From Pedobacter sp. PF22-3 (GTDB taxonomy: Bacteria; Bacteroidota; Bacteroidia; Sphingobacteriales; Sphingobacteriaceae): a DNA stretch of 64,000 nt. This document shows, in pieces, positions 1-9,269 of this stretch (position 1 is the stretch's first letter; every line of letters starts with the position of its first letter). The translations under genes were made by a program, and so were the position numbers. The notes beneath the pieces are model-generated. The model was not told the DNA's origin and did no database searches. It saw only the letters and a program-made list of their open reading frames with translations. The DNA lies in the NCBI RefSeq assembly GCF_026239555.1, contig NZ_JAPIVP010000007.1, forward strand, positions 62,001-126,000. Reading direction: 5' to 3'.

Positions 1-90
1 AAATGGCAGCAAAATAATACTAGCAAATATAACCATCCGAGTTCTAACACAAACATAAATGAGGTACGTTTCTCCGCTAGTAGAGGCTAG
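1..90 (+). CDS. C-terminal tail of an unidentified protein (partial)
   Basis: The first reading frame is open from the window edge to a TAG at 88-90 and encodes 29 residues that are Asn/Ser rich and end in NEVRFSASRG. The other two plus-strand frames stop early. It lies on the same strand as the next gene, 79 bases upstream of its start. The family cannot be recognised from so short a tail, and it could be chance open frame. Confidence 0.3.
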   Translation, partial: KWQQNNTSKYNHPSSNTNINEVRFSASRG

Positions 91-169
91 CAACATAGCG
101 TTATAATACCCGCTACTGGGTATTTCATGAAGAAAAATGATTCTATAACTTGCTTAAAATCAAAATCAA

Positions 170-1396
170 ATGATACGCAAACTATTAATTCTCTTGTTAT
201 TGCATGGTTCAATAACATCAACAATCTATGCTCAGGAATGTGACAAACTATTATCTGACGGCCTCTATTCTTTTACTAAAATGACTAACACTAGTTCATT
301 TAGTCAGGACTTAAGAACTTATTATCTTTCTGAAACTTTTAAATCAGATATGAAATCAGGAAAGTGGGGCGCCTCTTTGAGTATCCCAATTAAAGGGGTT
401 CCATTTTCAATTGGTGCAAATGACTCAGAAGACAAGTACACTGAATTAAGAACGAAGCTCCTCTCGACTACTGAGATCAAATTAGGTGCAGACAATGTAC
501 AAATGCTTTTACAATCAGTTCCCAATACTAATTTATATGAAGCGTATGTAAATTGCGTAAATAAGACTAGTCAAAGCAATTTATACGGTTTCATCCAAGG
601 CACAAATGTAGAAACTGAAGATGCCGTTGTGTTTACCATCCACTATCGGCCCTCATCACCGAGTGATTCGATGCCAAAAGTAACATCGTTTAATGTATAT
701 CCAAGTGGTGCAATTTTGAGTGGACAGCCTGCTATAGGAGAGACATTGAAAGGTTTTACGACACTTGTTACCTGTAAAAGACCTCCAAATGAAGATGTTA
801 TTTTGACACTTCAAACTGATCGAGGATCTTTTTCAAGTAAAGCCGCAGCACAAGACAACATTGTAAACTCAAAAGAGTTTCCAATTGGAACGATTGTAAC
901 ATCTTATTTGAATTATGAGCAGTTTAATACTGCGACTAAAAATCATGATAAAAGCCCAGGTGGCATATTTACTTCAAACAAAAGTAAATGGGCTCCTTGT
1001 GATGGGCGTCCTGTACCAAATTCCAAGTTCCAATTACTAACATCACAAATAAACATTCCAGATTTAAGGGGCATGTTTCTAAGAGGCTTAAACATTTTTG
1101 ATCCTTATCAACCAGTTCCATCAATTAATAACGATAAGGGAGATCCAGATACGCGAGTTGTTGGTACATATCAAAGTGATGCTTTCCAGGGCCATAAACA
1201 TCTCGACAAGGATAACATTGGCGTACAAATCAGAGATAAACAAGCTTCTAACGATCCAAGACAGCGGTATACAGTTGAGGGAACAGCTGCCGTGAATACT
1301 GAAGGAAAAATTCAAGCAGGTTTTGGTGTTCCAAGAATAAGTACCGAAACAAGACCCAAAAATATATCTGTTTATTATTATATCAAAATCAACTAA
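170..1396 (+). CDS. Secreted protein with phage-tail-collar-like C-terminal domain
   Basis: A 408-residue protein starting at ATG 170. A signal peptide covers about residues 1-22 (hydrophobic LLILLLL core, cleavage after YAQ). Residues about 25-235 match no family I can name. Residues about 238-408 resemble the collar domain of phage tail fibres and microcystin-dependent proteins: WAPCDGRPVP, then NIPDLRGMFLRGLN, then DAFQGHKH. A collar domain behind a Sec signal and away from any phage genes suggests an exported, possibly surface-exposed protein rather than a virion part. No other phage gene is in the window. A hairpin terminator follows at 1432-1467. The domain call is fairly secure; the function is unknown. 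Confidence 0.75.
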   Translation: MIRKLLILLLLHGSITSTIYAQECDKLLSDGLYSFTKMTNTSSFSQDLRTYYLSETFKSDMKSGKWGASLSIPIKGVPFSIGANDSEDKYTELRTKLLSTTEIKLGADNVQMLLQSVPNTNLYEAYVNCVNKTSQSNLYGFIQGTNVETEDAVVFTIHYRPSSPSDSMPKVTSFNVYPSGAILSGQPAIGETLKGFTTLVTCKRPPNEDVILTLQTDRGSFSSKAAAQDNIVNSKEFPIGTIVTSYLNYEQFNTATKNHDKSPGGIFTSNKSKWAPCDGRPVPNSKFQLLTSQINIPDLRGMFLRGLNIFDPYQPVPSINNDKGDPDTRVVGTYQSDAFQGHKHLDKDNIGVQIRDKQASNDPRQRYTVEGTAAVNTEGKIQAGFGVPRISTETRPKNISVYYYIKIN

Positions 1397-1431
1397 GGCA
1401 TTAGCTATTACAGTTAAGTATTGATATAAGC

Positions 1432-1467
1432 TAATAAAGAGTCATATAAACTAAATGGCTCTTTATT
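1432..1467 (+). terminator. Hairpin terminator after the collar-domain gene
   Basis: An inverted repeat (AATAAAGAG.CA and TG.CTCTTTATT arms around an 11-base AT-rich loop) lies 35 bases after the stop codon. The 3' arm is T-rich. The arms are long enough for a Rho-independent terminator and could work in both directions. Confidence 0.55.
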
Positions 1468-1869
1468 GCACATTCTAATATTTTTTTCAATATATCATCT
1501 CTTAGCTCTCCATTTGCAATGACGCTTTTCTAGCGCAAGTCTTAGCGGCTTTAGGCTTAGCCATGGCTGACTTGTGCTTTCGTTAAATTATAAATCATTT
1601 CTTTACTTAAAAGTTGATGAGTTAAAAACGGAGCAGGACCGAATCCACCCAAAGACAACAGCCATTGCGCTCCAAAAAACCTTTTAACTCCATACTGATC
1701 CGCTTCTAATTCTCATTTTAGAACTCCAGGCTTCGGACTAATCCACAAAATAGATTGCTTCACGCCACCTCACAATCCCTGGTCTTTTGTTCGCAATGAC
1801 GCCTTGAGTTAAATAAACCCGGACTTCGGATCTCTGCCCACCGACTCCAAACTCCAAACTCGAAACCAA
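1468..1869. other. Intergenic region with decayed repeat fragments
   Basis: No credible gene. The stretch holds pieces of the GCAATGAC/CGTCAT repeat family (around 1517 and 1790-1803). It ends in a degenerate short-tandem tract of GACTCCAAACTCCAAACTC type at 1845-1866, next to the 3' end of the reductase gene. Confidence 0.5.
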
Positions 1870-2445
1870 TTAACTTTCCAGCTTTCCAACGTATCGATAA
1901 GTATTTAAAAGTACACCTGTTGGCGTAGTTTTCGTACTTACAAAAGCCAGTTGGCAGGCATTGGCCGGTTCAGCAAAGAAGCGTTTGCCTGTACCTAACA
2001 ATACTGGATATACCATCAGCACCACTTCATCTACCAATCCCTCCTCCAATAACACAGCAATCAATGTCGAACTTCCATATACGATAAGATCAGGGCCTTC
2101 GGTTGATTTGAGGTCGCGCATGCGCGTTACGATGTCTGTACCTAAATCTTCAACCGGTCCCCATTCAAGGCTTTCTGGTCTATGGGTGGCCACATATTTT
2201 TTGCCATTATTTAAACTGTTTGCCATCGGATTATCGCCTGCTTTTGGCCAGTACTGAGCCCAGTCATCGTAGGTTTTGCGCCCCAGCAACAGATCGATGT
2301 TAGTACCCTGCGCCTCCAACACGGCAGCTAAGCCTTCTAAGCTACGGTAAGGTGTTGTCCACCCGCCATGTGCGAAATCTTCGCTGTTTTCGTGCTGCAT
2401 TACGCCATCAAGCGAGATATGTTCCATGATCCTGATCTTTCTCAT
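1870..2445 (-). CDS. Dihydrofolate reductase family protein (RibD C-terminal-like)
   Basis: A 191-residue protein of the RibD C-terminal/YyaP-like fold, which binds NADPH. The visible hallmarks are an N-terminal ISLDG segment, LLLGRKTYDDW near residues 53-63, and DLIVYGSSTLIAVLLEEG near 119-136 followed by DEVVLMVYPVLLGTGK. The length is usual for stand-alone members. These proteins are related to dihydrofolate reductase and to the riboflavin-pathway reductase RibD, but most stand-alone members have no proven substrate. The gene is solitary, with no riboflavin genes nearby, so a folate or riboflavin role should not be assumed. Confidence 0.85.
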   Translation of the reverse strand: MRKIRIMEHISLDGVMQHENSEDFAHGGWTTPYRSLEGLAAVLEAQGTNIDLLLGRKTYDDWAQYWPKAGDNPMANSLNNGKKYVATHRPESLEWGPVEDLGTDIVTRMRDLKSTEGPDLIVYGSSTLIAVLLEEGLVDEVVLMVYPVLLGTGKRFFAEPANACQLAFVSTKTTPTGVLLNTYRYVGKLES

Positions 2446-2806
2446 ATAATTTTGGTTAAATGTTTATGTAAAGATAGAACAGGTCTGTTAAGCAAATGAG
2501 GGTAATCGTGACAATATAAAGGCGCTTTTATGACTACTTATCAACCTGTCATTCTGAGTGCAGCGAAGAATCTTTAAGGTTTATCAACAAAATGCATTAA
2601 GATTCCAGCCTGTGCGGTAATGACGACCGCTTTAGTTCTACGCCCATCACCTTAAATCTGCGGGAAACAATTACGAAAGGGTTTGCCTGCAGATCACACA
2701 GATTTCGCAGATTTTTCTTTATAAATTATCAGCCTGAGCGTAGCCGAATACCACCTAACTTAGTGCCCTCTGTGCCTTTCTCTGTGATCTCTGTGGTTAA
2801 AAAAGA
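2446..2806. other. Intergenic region with one palindromic repeat
   Basis: No gene seen. A GTCATTCTGAGTGCAGCGAA element at 2548-2580 belongs to the interspersed GTCAT family found many times in this window. The rest has short direct repeats such as CACAGATTTCGCAGATTT near 2697-2714, and no open frame with coding character. Confidence 0.5.
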
Positions 2807-3169
2807 CTACTCCGTTAATTTCTTTTTAATCCCCTCCGTCAGTTTTTTCACTTTCATATAACCTGGTAAAGAACTATTTCTTTTATCGAAGTTGATTTCG
2901 AGCCAGCCTTTTTTGGCTTTAAGGTTAAACTTATCGCTGCCATTTAAGTTCACGAACAGGTCAATATTCTGATCCAACGGAAGTTCATTGTTCAAAGCAC
3001 TATCAAGATATTTCTCTAGTTTAGCGGTTTTACCATCTGCATACTTCGCCTCAAATTTAAACGAGCTGTTTGTATCCTGTGTACTGATGGATAAATAACC
3101 GCCGCCGCCATGGCATCCAAAACTTAAAGCGGCAAATAAAATTGCGATACTATAAAAGATATTTTTCAT
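2807..3169 (-). CDS. Small lipoprotein-like hypothetical protein
   Basis: A 120-residue protein. The N-terminus has a Lys, a hydrophobic stretch and LSFGC at about 15-19, followed by HGGGG, which suggests a lipid-modified periplasmic protein. The lipobox is imperfect because Phe precedes the Gly. The mature part is Lys-rich and mostly beta-like, with no recognisable domain. It is followed on the minus strand by intergenic DNA and preceded by short-tandem tracts of TTGGTTAACTGG type. The reading frame is convincing from its signal sequence; the function is unknown. Confidence 0.65.
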   Translation of the reverse strand: MKNIFYSIAILFAALSFGCHGGGGYLSISTQDTNSSFKFEAKYADGKTAKLEKYLDSALNNELPLDQNIDLFVNLNGSDKFNLKAKKGWLEINFDKRNSSLPGYMKVKKLTEGIKKKLTE

Positions 3170-3314
3170 TGTTATTGGTTAACTGGTTAATTGTTTAAAT
3201 TGGTTAATCGAAAAGTGAGCCCGGCTTCATCCCGCTGTTCCCAACTTCGGAACTCGGACTTTCCGACTCCAGGCTAAAAGACTCACAACTCCAAACGCCC
3301 AACTCAAAACTCTT
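3170..3314. repeat. Degenerate short-tandem tract
   Basis: Between the TonB receptor and the lipoprotein lies a run of near-repeats: GGTTAACTGGTTAATTG (3178-3194), then repeated AACTCGGAACTCGG- and CAACTCCAAACGCCC-like units up to 3312. It is the same kind of low-complexity, gene-edge repeat as at 1845, 12710, 38700, 36860 and 52740. Confidence 0.5.
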
Positions 3315-5768
3315 CTACCCTCCTGCTCTATTCTTAACATCATCTGCCGCAGTTTTGCGGTTTTGGTTCGATTTTAGATTTTGGTTACCAAAACTGTAAC
3401 TGATATTGAAAGATACCCTTCTGCTAATGTAATTGTTCTGCACCCTTAAATTCACATTTTGATAATCGAGCGTTCCTTTCCAGTAGTTGGTTTGAAAAAT
3501 ATCATCAACATTTAACTTAAGTTTTAAAGCTTTGCTTAAGAAACTTTTCTGCACACCTATATTTAAGGCATACTGATAAATAGTGGTCCTTTCCAGGCCT
3601 CTAACTTTTGGTGAGTTTAACCAGAAATTGGTTTCTAATGCCCAGCTATCGCCTAAAATAATAGAATTTACAGTATTAAAATTGTAGAACACTTTACTTA
3701 AAACAAAAGGGGCGCCTTCTAAATTATCATCATTAAATTTATTATAAGAAACCCTAAAATTGTTTTGCAAATTCCACCATTTGGCAATATTTACCGGAAC
3801 AGATAAACCCGCCGAGTAGTATTCTCCACTACCAATATTCCCTTGCCCTACAGTAACTATCCTCGTGCTATCGTTTTGTGCAGTTTTACTATCTAAAATT
3901 AAATCTTTTGTTTTGGCATAACTCAAAGAAAAAAATAATCCACTTTTATAATTATAACTCACTTCGAAATTATTGGTAAACTGAGGCTTCAAATATGGAT
4001 TGCCCTGTTGTATGGTGTAAGGGTCCATATAAAAATTAAATGGATTTAACTGTTGGTAATTTGGCCGATCTATCCGTCGGCCATAGGTGTAATGTAGATT
4101 ACTACTTTCAGAAATTTTCTGATTAACAAAAATCGTTGGGAATAATGATAAATAATCTTGCTTTACTGAGGTATTATTGGTTACCGATGTACCGGTAGAT
4201 TGCGTATACTCTGCCCGTAAACCCGCCTGAATTTGCCACTTACCTAAATCCTTAGATAAATTTGCATAAGCAGCATTTACGTTTTCTTTATAAATAAAGT
4301 TGTTGCTTTGCCCTACAACATTTTGCCATTCATTATTTAGAAATGCCGACGACAGAAAATCGTTATTGGTTTTAACATAGGCACTTTTTAAACCGGTTTC
4401 TATTTTTGTAGTTTTTGACAGCGGCCAGGTAAAATCTGTTTTTGCAGCATAAATATCAATGGCTGTTCTGCTATCGTTTTTAATGATCGTATTGTTGTAA
4501 ACTGTACCTTTTTCGTCGTAAAAATTGGTATTAAAATTTTCAAGACCAGAATAATCAAAGCCGGAATAATCGGCATCAAAATTTAAGCTCGCACCTTCCT
4601 TTTTAAAATCATGTCTGATATTAAAATTTACACTATAATTTTTGTTTGGGGTATTGGCATCAGAATTTTGGATTAAAGAATTATTGCCCGCAACCCCATT
4701 CCTGATTTCGTTTATAAAGGTTTGAGCGAAATTATCCAGTTTACGTGTATTCGTACTGCCATCAAGCATTATACCGATGGTTGTTTTTTCGCCTGCGTAA
4801 TAATCAGCCCCCAGTTTTCCCGCCAACCGCGATCCGGTATATATTTTCTGAAAATCCTGGTTAAACATACTCTGTAAACCATTGGCATTGGTGCTCCGCT
4901 CTAAAAATAAATTAGAAAAATTATTGTTTTTAGAGGCATTCGCATTGGTGAAAAAATTCCACTTTTCTACGCGGTGATTTAAGTTAAAGTTAAGTTCCGA
5001 TCCGTAAACATTAGTGGGTAAGTTAGCCCTTATCGCATTGCGATAGGTCGACGAAACACTCCCGTTGGTGCCAAATGCTTTATTCTTTTTTAGTTTAATG
5101 TTGATAATACCCGCATTACCGGCAGCATCGTATTTAGCCGATGGGTTTGTAATAATTTCGATGGTAGCAATCTGGCTGCTGCTTAAGCCATTTAGATAGA
5201 CCGTTAAATCAGCACTCGATAAAAAGTTGTTCTTTCCATCAATCATCACCATCACACCCGATTTATTGTTTAATAAAATCTGATCATTTTGCCTGTCTAA
5301 CTGTACGCCAGGTGCCTTTTCTAAAATTTCCAGTGCCGTACCCCCTGTCGCAACAATGCTGTTCTCTACATTCAGCACCATTTTATCAATCTGATGTTCA
5401 ATAAATGGCTTCCGGCCCTGAACGCTCACTTCTTTCAATTGTTTGGTTAAGCTTTCGATGCTGATAACAGGTAGTTTTAAATCTCCGCTAAGCGAAAAAC
5501 GGTCTGTCTTTTTGTTTTTAAAACCAACTATAGAAACCGAAAGTACATAATCGCCACTTTTTAACTGGTCGATGTTAAACTCACCATCTATATTCGTTGA
5601 TACACTTTTGGCAATATTGGTATCCGGATAATTCAACACCCTTACAATCGCAAACGACACCGGGACATTCTTTTCATCAACGATTTTCCCCGTCAGTGTA
5701 TTTAATTTTTGGGCAAAAGAAGCCCCACACACCATCAGGCATGCAATTAGCGTAAATAATGTTTTCAT
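3315..5768 (-). CDS. TonB-dependent outer-membrane receptor with carboxypeptidase-regulatory domain
   Basis: An 817-residue outer-membrane protein. A signal peptide (cleaved after SFAQ) is followed by a carboxypeptidase-regulatory-like beta-sandwich at about 24-110 (LTGKIVDEKNVPVSFAIVRV). Then comes a plug domain at about 120-235 (LEILEKAPGVQLD, GVMVMIDGK, IEIITNPSAKYDAAGNAGII) and a long beta-barrel to the C-terminus. It fits the Bacteroidota outer-membrane beta-barrel family 3 group of TonB-dependent proteins rather than the larger SusC type, and no SusD partner is adjacent. The substrate cannot be read from the sequence. Start ATG 5768. Confidence 0.85.
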   Translation of the reverse strand: MKTLFTLIACLMVCGASFAQKLNTLTGKIVDEKNVPVSFAIVRVLNYPDTNIAKSVSTNIDGEFNIDQLKSGDYVLSVSIVGFKNKKTDRFSLSGDLKLPVISIESLTKQLKEVSVQGRKPFIEHQIDKMVLNVENSIVATGGTALEILEKAPGVQLDRQNDQILLNNKSGVMVMIDGKNNFLSSADLTVYLNGLSSSQIATIEIITNPSAKYDAAGNAGIINIKLKKNKAFGTNGSVSSTYRNAIRANLPTNVYGSELNFNLNHRVEKWNFFTNANASKNNNFSNLFLERSTNANGLQSMFNQDFQKIYTGSRLAGKLGADYYAGEKTTIGIMLDGSTNTRKLDNFAQTFINEIRNGVAGNNSLIQNSDANTPNKNYSVNFNIRHDFKKEGASLNFDADYSGFDYSGLENFNTNFYDEKGTVYNNTIIKNDSRTAIDIYAAKTDFTWPLSKTTKIETGLKSAYVKTNNDFLSSAFLNNEWQNVVGQSNNFIYKENVNAAYANLSKDLGKWQIQAGLRAEYTQSTGTSVTNNTSVKQDYLSLFPTIFVNQKISESSNLHYTYGRRIDRPNYQQLNPFNFYMDPYTIQQGNPYLKPQFTNNFEVSYNYKSGLFFSLSYAKTKDLILDSKTAQNDSTRIVTVGQGNIGSGEYYSAGLSVPVNIAKWWNLQNNFRVSYNKFNDDNLEGAPFVLSKVFYNFNTVNSIILGDSWALETNFWLNSPKVRGLERTTIYQYALNIGVQKSFLSKALKLKLNVDDIFQTNYWKGTLDYQNVNLRVQNNYISRRVSFNISYSFGNQNLKSNQNRKTAADDVKNRAGG

Positions 5769-6139
5769 GGTTTCTTCTTTTTAGGTATGCTTTTATTTCA
5801 TCCGCACTTTATCATTGCGACGAGGTTTCTAAATTTCTGCTATCAATGACTTTATTTTATGATGACTTGGTAATAAGCGATTTGTTGTGTTTATGCATTT
5901 CCACCCAACTAGGCCAAAATACTGTATCTCCGTTTTACTTAATTCCGGCCTAACAAATTTTTCGGGCTCCACTATCCTTGCCATATTACTGACTTTGATA
6001 GAAAAATTTTCAGCCGGTGGTTTTTGTTTCTTTTTGGCAGCAAAAAGAAAGAGCCCTTCGGCGGCGGCGAGCCGAGGCAAGGATGAGCTATGGGCAAAAC
6101 CTCGTTCCTATTAAAATTTAAAACTCGCTAGCAATGCTA
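5769..6139. repeat. Intergenic region with A/T-rich hairpin
   Basis: No credible gene. A perfect 10-bp inverted repeat, TTTCTTTTTG and CAAAAAGAAA around a 4-base loop, sits at 6027-6050, followed by GC-rich GGCGGCGGCGAGCCGAGG at 6060-6077. A CATTGCGACGAGG fragment near 5812 belongs to the GTCAT repeat family. Short open frames here on both strands are products of the hairpin. Confidence 0.5.
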
Positions 6140-7882
6140 TCATTCTTCATTCCCAATACCCAACTCTTCTTTAACTTCCTTAATCCGGTTCGAAACAGAA
6201 TCCTGGTAAATGGTATCCGTAGGTTTGCTCTTTTTCAACAGTTCCAAATCGAATAGTTCTCCTTTTAGCTTTTGTTTTTTTAAGGCCTCTTCTTTTAATT
6301 TGGCAACGCATTTCAAACCATCATCGGTCATGATCCATGTACTGGAGTCGTTATGGTCATTTTCGCTGTCGTTACATTCCCAGGTCCAGTAATTATTAAC
6401 GTAACGGTAAGCATCCTGCTTTAAAATCAATCTGGTTCCCACCGGAATTTCAAGATTTAACCTCACTTCCTGGTTTCTCCAGATGGTTCCCTTTCTCAAT
6501 TGAAACCGCGGACTAAAAATCAGTTCAGAATCTTTCACTATATAATTGTAGCTAATGTTCTGCGCATTTTGCAAGGCACTTTGAAAAGTTTTACCCTGCG
6601 ATTCGTACTTCTGTGTTAAACGCGTAACACCAGTTTCACTTTTGTTAATATCAATGCGGATATGGTTTGGTGAAACAAATGGTCCATCTTCAAAATCATC
6701 AACCACAATCTGGTGGCGGTTGTTCGCATCAATGTGGTAAGCCACGCTATCCTCTTTGCTGAAATATTTACTTTTATCAATATTGATGGTATATACCGGA
6801 TAAGCTTTCAGGTCGGTTGTTTGTGTTAACTCTGCATGTTGCTTAAATTCTGATGAAATTTTGGCTGCCTGATAACCTGTTATAGCCACACCAGCCAACC
6901 AGATAATTAACAGGGCAAAAGAAAGTGTTTTATTAATGGCCTGTTTGTTAAAAGCGACCCTGATGGAGAATAATACCAGAGCCAGAACAGGTATAAAGCA
7001 AACAATAAATGCACCAAATAAAATTGCTCCCCTATTGCCTCCACTAATAACAGAAAAGGGAAAATATTCATAAATACTAGCATCCCAAAACCCCTGAAAA
7101 GCAGCTGTACCAATAATTAAAGTAAGCAAGAAGAGTACGCCAGAAACAATAATGAAACCTGCAATTACTTTAAAAATAACCTTACCGGTGCCCGATATAA
7201 AGCGGCCAAGCCATTCGAAAAACTCACCGATAAAAATGCCTATCCGCCCGAATATAGGCTGTGCATGTTTATTTACTTCATTTAAGCGTTCCTTAACAGC
7301 CTGTAACTCTTCGTCCAGGTTCTTTTGGAAACCCTGAAGATTTGCGGGTTCGCCTTTCATCTCCATTTTTTCTACCCTTGATTTGGCTTTAGGCATAATG
7401 ATCCAAAGCAGTGCATATACCAATACGCCAAATCCACCAACAAAACTGATCAGCAATGTAGCCAGCCTAATCCATTTAGGATCAGCGTTTACAAAATGTG
7501 CAATACCAGCGCAAACACCCGCTACCACGCGGTCATCCATATCGCGGTATAGTTTTTTCTCTGTGTACTGATATTGATTATTGTTATGAATTACAGGTTC
7601 TTCCTCACCTTCTTCAGCCGTATCAAAATCCTGTACCCTACCCATTTGTGCAATCACCGAATTTACATTGTCCGAATCTACTACCTGTTTTTTCTGTTCT
7701 TCCAATTGCTCGGTCAACAGTTCGGCAATCCGGTTCTCAATATCCGTTACAATTTCGAGGTCATCAGCATGGTTGGCAAAATATTGTTTTACTTCGTTCA
7801 AGTAGGCTTTTAAGAGCTCGTAAGCACTTTCTTCAATGTGAATAATCGTGTTTCCTATATTGATGATGATGGTCTTTTCCAT
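6140..7882 (-). CDS. PspC domain-containing membrane protein
   Basis: A 580-residue protein. Residues 1-100 form a soluble, acidic N-terminal region. A PspC domain follows at about 109-166 (KKLYRDMDDRVVAGVCAGIA, then a transmembrane segment ending LLWIIMP). There are several further transmembrane segments between about 235 and 345 and a long C-terminal extracytoplasmic or cytosolic part with acidic patches. PspC family proteins are linked to envelope stress in other bacteria. The gene starts 15 bases after the padR stop and is almost certainly co-transcribed with it, a common Bacteroidota pairing in which PadR controls its own operon. Confidence 0.85.
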   Translation of the reverse strand: MEKTIIINIGNTIIHIEESAYELLKAYLNEVKQYFANHADDLEIVTDIENRIAELLTEQLEEQKKQVVDSDNVNSVIAQMGRVQDFDTAEEGEEEPVIHNNNQYQYTEKKLYRDMDDRVVAGVCAGIAHFVNADPKWIRLATLLISFVGGFGVLVYALLWIIMPKAKSRVEKMEMKGEPANLQGFQKNLDEELQAVKERLNEVNKHAQPIFGRIGIFIGEFFEWLGRFISGTGKVIFKVIAGFIIVSGVLFLLTLIIGTAAFQGFWDASIYEYFPFSVISGGNRGAILFGAFIVCFIPVLALVLFSIRVAFNKQAINKTLSFALLIIWLAGVAITGYQAAKISSEFKQHAELTQTTDLKAYPVYTINIDKSKYFSKEDSVAYHIDANNRHQIVVDDFEDGPFVSPNHIRIDINKSETGVTRLTQKYESQGKTFQSALQNAQNISYNYIVKDSELIFSPRFQLRKGTIWRNQEVRLNLEIPVGTRLILKQDAYRYVNNYWTWECNDSENDHNDSSTWIMTDDGLKCVAKLKEEALKKQKLKGELFDLELLKKSKPTDTIYQDSVSNRIKEVKEELGIGNEE

Positions 7883-7897
7883 TTCCTTTTTTACTAA

Positions 7898-8233
7898 TTA
7901 TGAATTGGCTCCTTTTTGTGAAATACCTACAGCATAAGCCAACTCCTGCCAGGTTTGATCTAATTGTGATAAAATGCCCCGACCATCTTCGGTTAAGGTA
8001 TAATATTTACGCGGTGGGCCTGAGGTAGACTCTACCCAGTTGTAGCTTAACAAACCATTGTTCTTAAGCCTGGTTAATAATGGATATAATGTACCCTCAA
8101 CCACTAACAGTTTTGCCGACCTCAATTCGGCAATAATATCCGAAGCGTAAATTTCGCCCCGAGAGATGATTGATAAAACACAGTATTCCAGAATTCCCTT
8201 CCGCATTTGCGTTTGCGTATTTTCTGCTATCAT
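7898..8233 (-). CDS. PadR family transcriptional regulator
   Basis: A 111-residue winged-helix regulator of the short PadR type. Visible features are MRKGILEYCVLSIISRGEIY, the recognition region VVEGTLYPLLTRLKNNGLL, and the wing STSGPPRKYYTLTEDGR, which are family hallmarks. It heads an operon with the PspC-domain gene and probably represses it. An imperfect palindrome lies 24-45 bases upstream (8257-8278). The ligand is unknown. Start ATG 8233. Confidence 0.9.
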   Translation of the reverse strand: MIAENTQTQMRKGILEYCVLSIISRGEIYASDIIAELRSAKLLVVEGTLYPLLTRLKNNGLLSYNWVESTSGPPRKYYTLTEDGRGILSQLDQTWQELAYAVGISQKGANS

Positions 8234-8256
8234 ATAACAAAGATATATGTTTTATA

Positions 8257-8278
8257 TACTACCATGCAATACATAGTA
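8257..8278. promoter_or_regulatory. Possible PadR operator
   Basis: TACTA at 8257-8261 and TAGTA at 8274-8278 form a short inverted repeat, with an outer ATGT (8247-8250) and ACAT (8271-8274) nearby, just upstream of padR in AT-rich DNA. The position fits autoregulation. The arms are short, so this is tentative. Confidence 0.3.
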
Positions 8279-9241
8279 CTAAAATAAATCAAAGTAAATT
8301 CACTAATAATTGATTATCAATGATATAATTTTGAATAAAATTTTGTGCTTCGGAAATAATTCTGTAAAAGCTGAAAATTTTTGATGTTTTTTTGAAAAGC
8401 AAGGTTCTGTAATGCTTCGGTTTTTGCCGTCCTGCTATCACCTATAGTCCCGATTTAGATACTCTTTTAAATATAAAATATTCGATAAAATCGGGAGCTA
8501 TTTGGTTCTATCAGGTTTAGGTAATGAGGGTCAGTACTACTATTTATGGTTTTTGAACAGCCCCTTGTAAATAAACCCGACAGAGCGGATAGCCCGCAAC
8601 CCTATTTTTCATCCTACCTTGTGGACACATCTTTTTTTGAGAATAGTTTAGGCATTTTGCTAACTGACTTTAATAAGGCACAAGTTTTAGCGAAGGACGC
8701 TGTCAATCCCAAGTGGCAGAAGGATCAAAAAAACAGGTGCAATACAGAACAAACGGCACCACCAAACCTGAAACGCAGTGGTTTTGTGTTCTTAAACGAT
8801 AATTCAAAGCCATAAAGGAATTGAACACAAACCCCGCAGGGCTCAATCAGACCAAAGAAAACACACACCATACCTGATTAAACAAAGTGCCACTGTTTTT
8901 TTTGATGTGCGTGGGGTAGTGAGAAGCCACCTTGCCGGATTGACAAAGCGCTTTGGGTACTTTGGCGCTTCAAAGTACCATGCCCCGCGGCATAGAGCGG
9001 CAAAAAATGTTAAATTACCTGTGTCCATACATTAAGATTTTTCATAGGTAGAGGACTATAAGCGATGGCGGGAATGCAGTACCCTATGAAAACAGCATGT
9101 AGATTTTCGAAAATAATAAACAGATTTCTCGAAAGCCCTTTAAAAACTTCCGAAGTCTTCTATCACAAAAGCCCATTGCAGACTGCGGAAGTTGGCTATA
9201 GGAATTAAATACATAAATACGATAGATTTAATATATTTTAA
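8279..9241. other. About 1 kb of repeat-rich DNA without a credible gene
   Basis: Between padR and the permease no frame has coding character. The region holds a copy of the interspersed TTTGGAAAGCA element (about 8392-8540), with internal CCCGAT/ATCGGG arms. A perfect 9-bp inverted repeat, GGTACTTTG and CAAAGTACC, is at 8956-8979, and an ATGCCCCGCGGCAT palindrome follows at 8979-8992. Open frames of 60-90 codons overlap these repeats and are judged spurious. Confidence 0.5.
8392..8540 (+). repeat. Interspersed element, TTTGGAAAGCA family, copy 1
   Basis: It starts with a degenerate end (TTGAAAAGCAAGG). It shares GTCCTGCTATCACC and ATCAGGTTTAGGT with the copies at 18900, 24215 and 62510. The middle of this copy has CCCGATTTAG and AAAATCGGGAG arms able to form a hairpin. 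There is no coding content. Confidence 0.45.
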
Positions 9242-9249
9242 TAATTTTG
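9242..9249 (+). promoter_or_regulatory. Bacteroidota-type -7 element for the permease gene
   Basis: TAATTTTG matches the Bacteroidota -7 consensus TAnnTTTG, 20 bases before the permease start. No good -33 TTTG is seen at the usual distance. Confidence 0.4.
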
Positions 9250-9269
9250 CAGCATCTTAACTTATTTTC

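Noticed and set aside
170..1396. Left edge as the end of a prophage
   Set aside because: Only the collar-like domain is phage-like, and it is on a protein with a signal peptide; no integrase, capsid or attachment site in view.
5829..6080. Open frame of 83 codons on the minus strand between the TonB receptor and pspC
   Set aside because: It runs through the TTTCTTTTTG hairpin and GGCGGCGGCG tract, has no signal, domain or coding character, and the same motif is a repeat-derived translation.
8546..8815. Open frame of 89 codons on the plus strand
   Set aside because: Low-complexity, no homology pattern, directly after an interspersed element; no promoter or ribosome site recognised.
8843..9028. 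Open frame of 61 codons on the minus strand
   Set aside because: It is the translation of the GGTACTTTG/CAAAGTACC palindrome region, hence not a gene.
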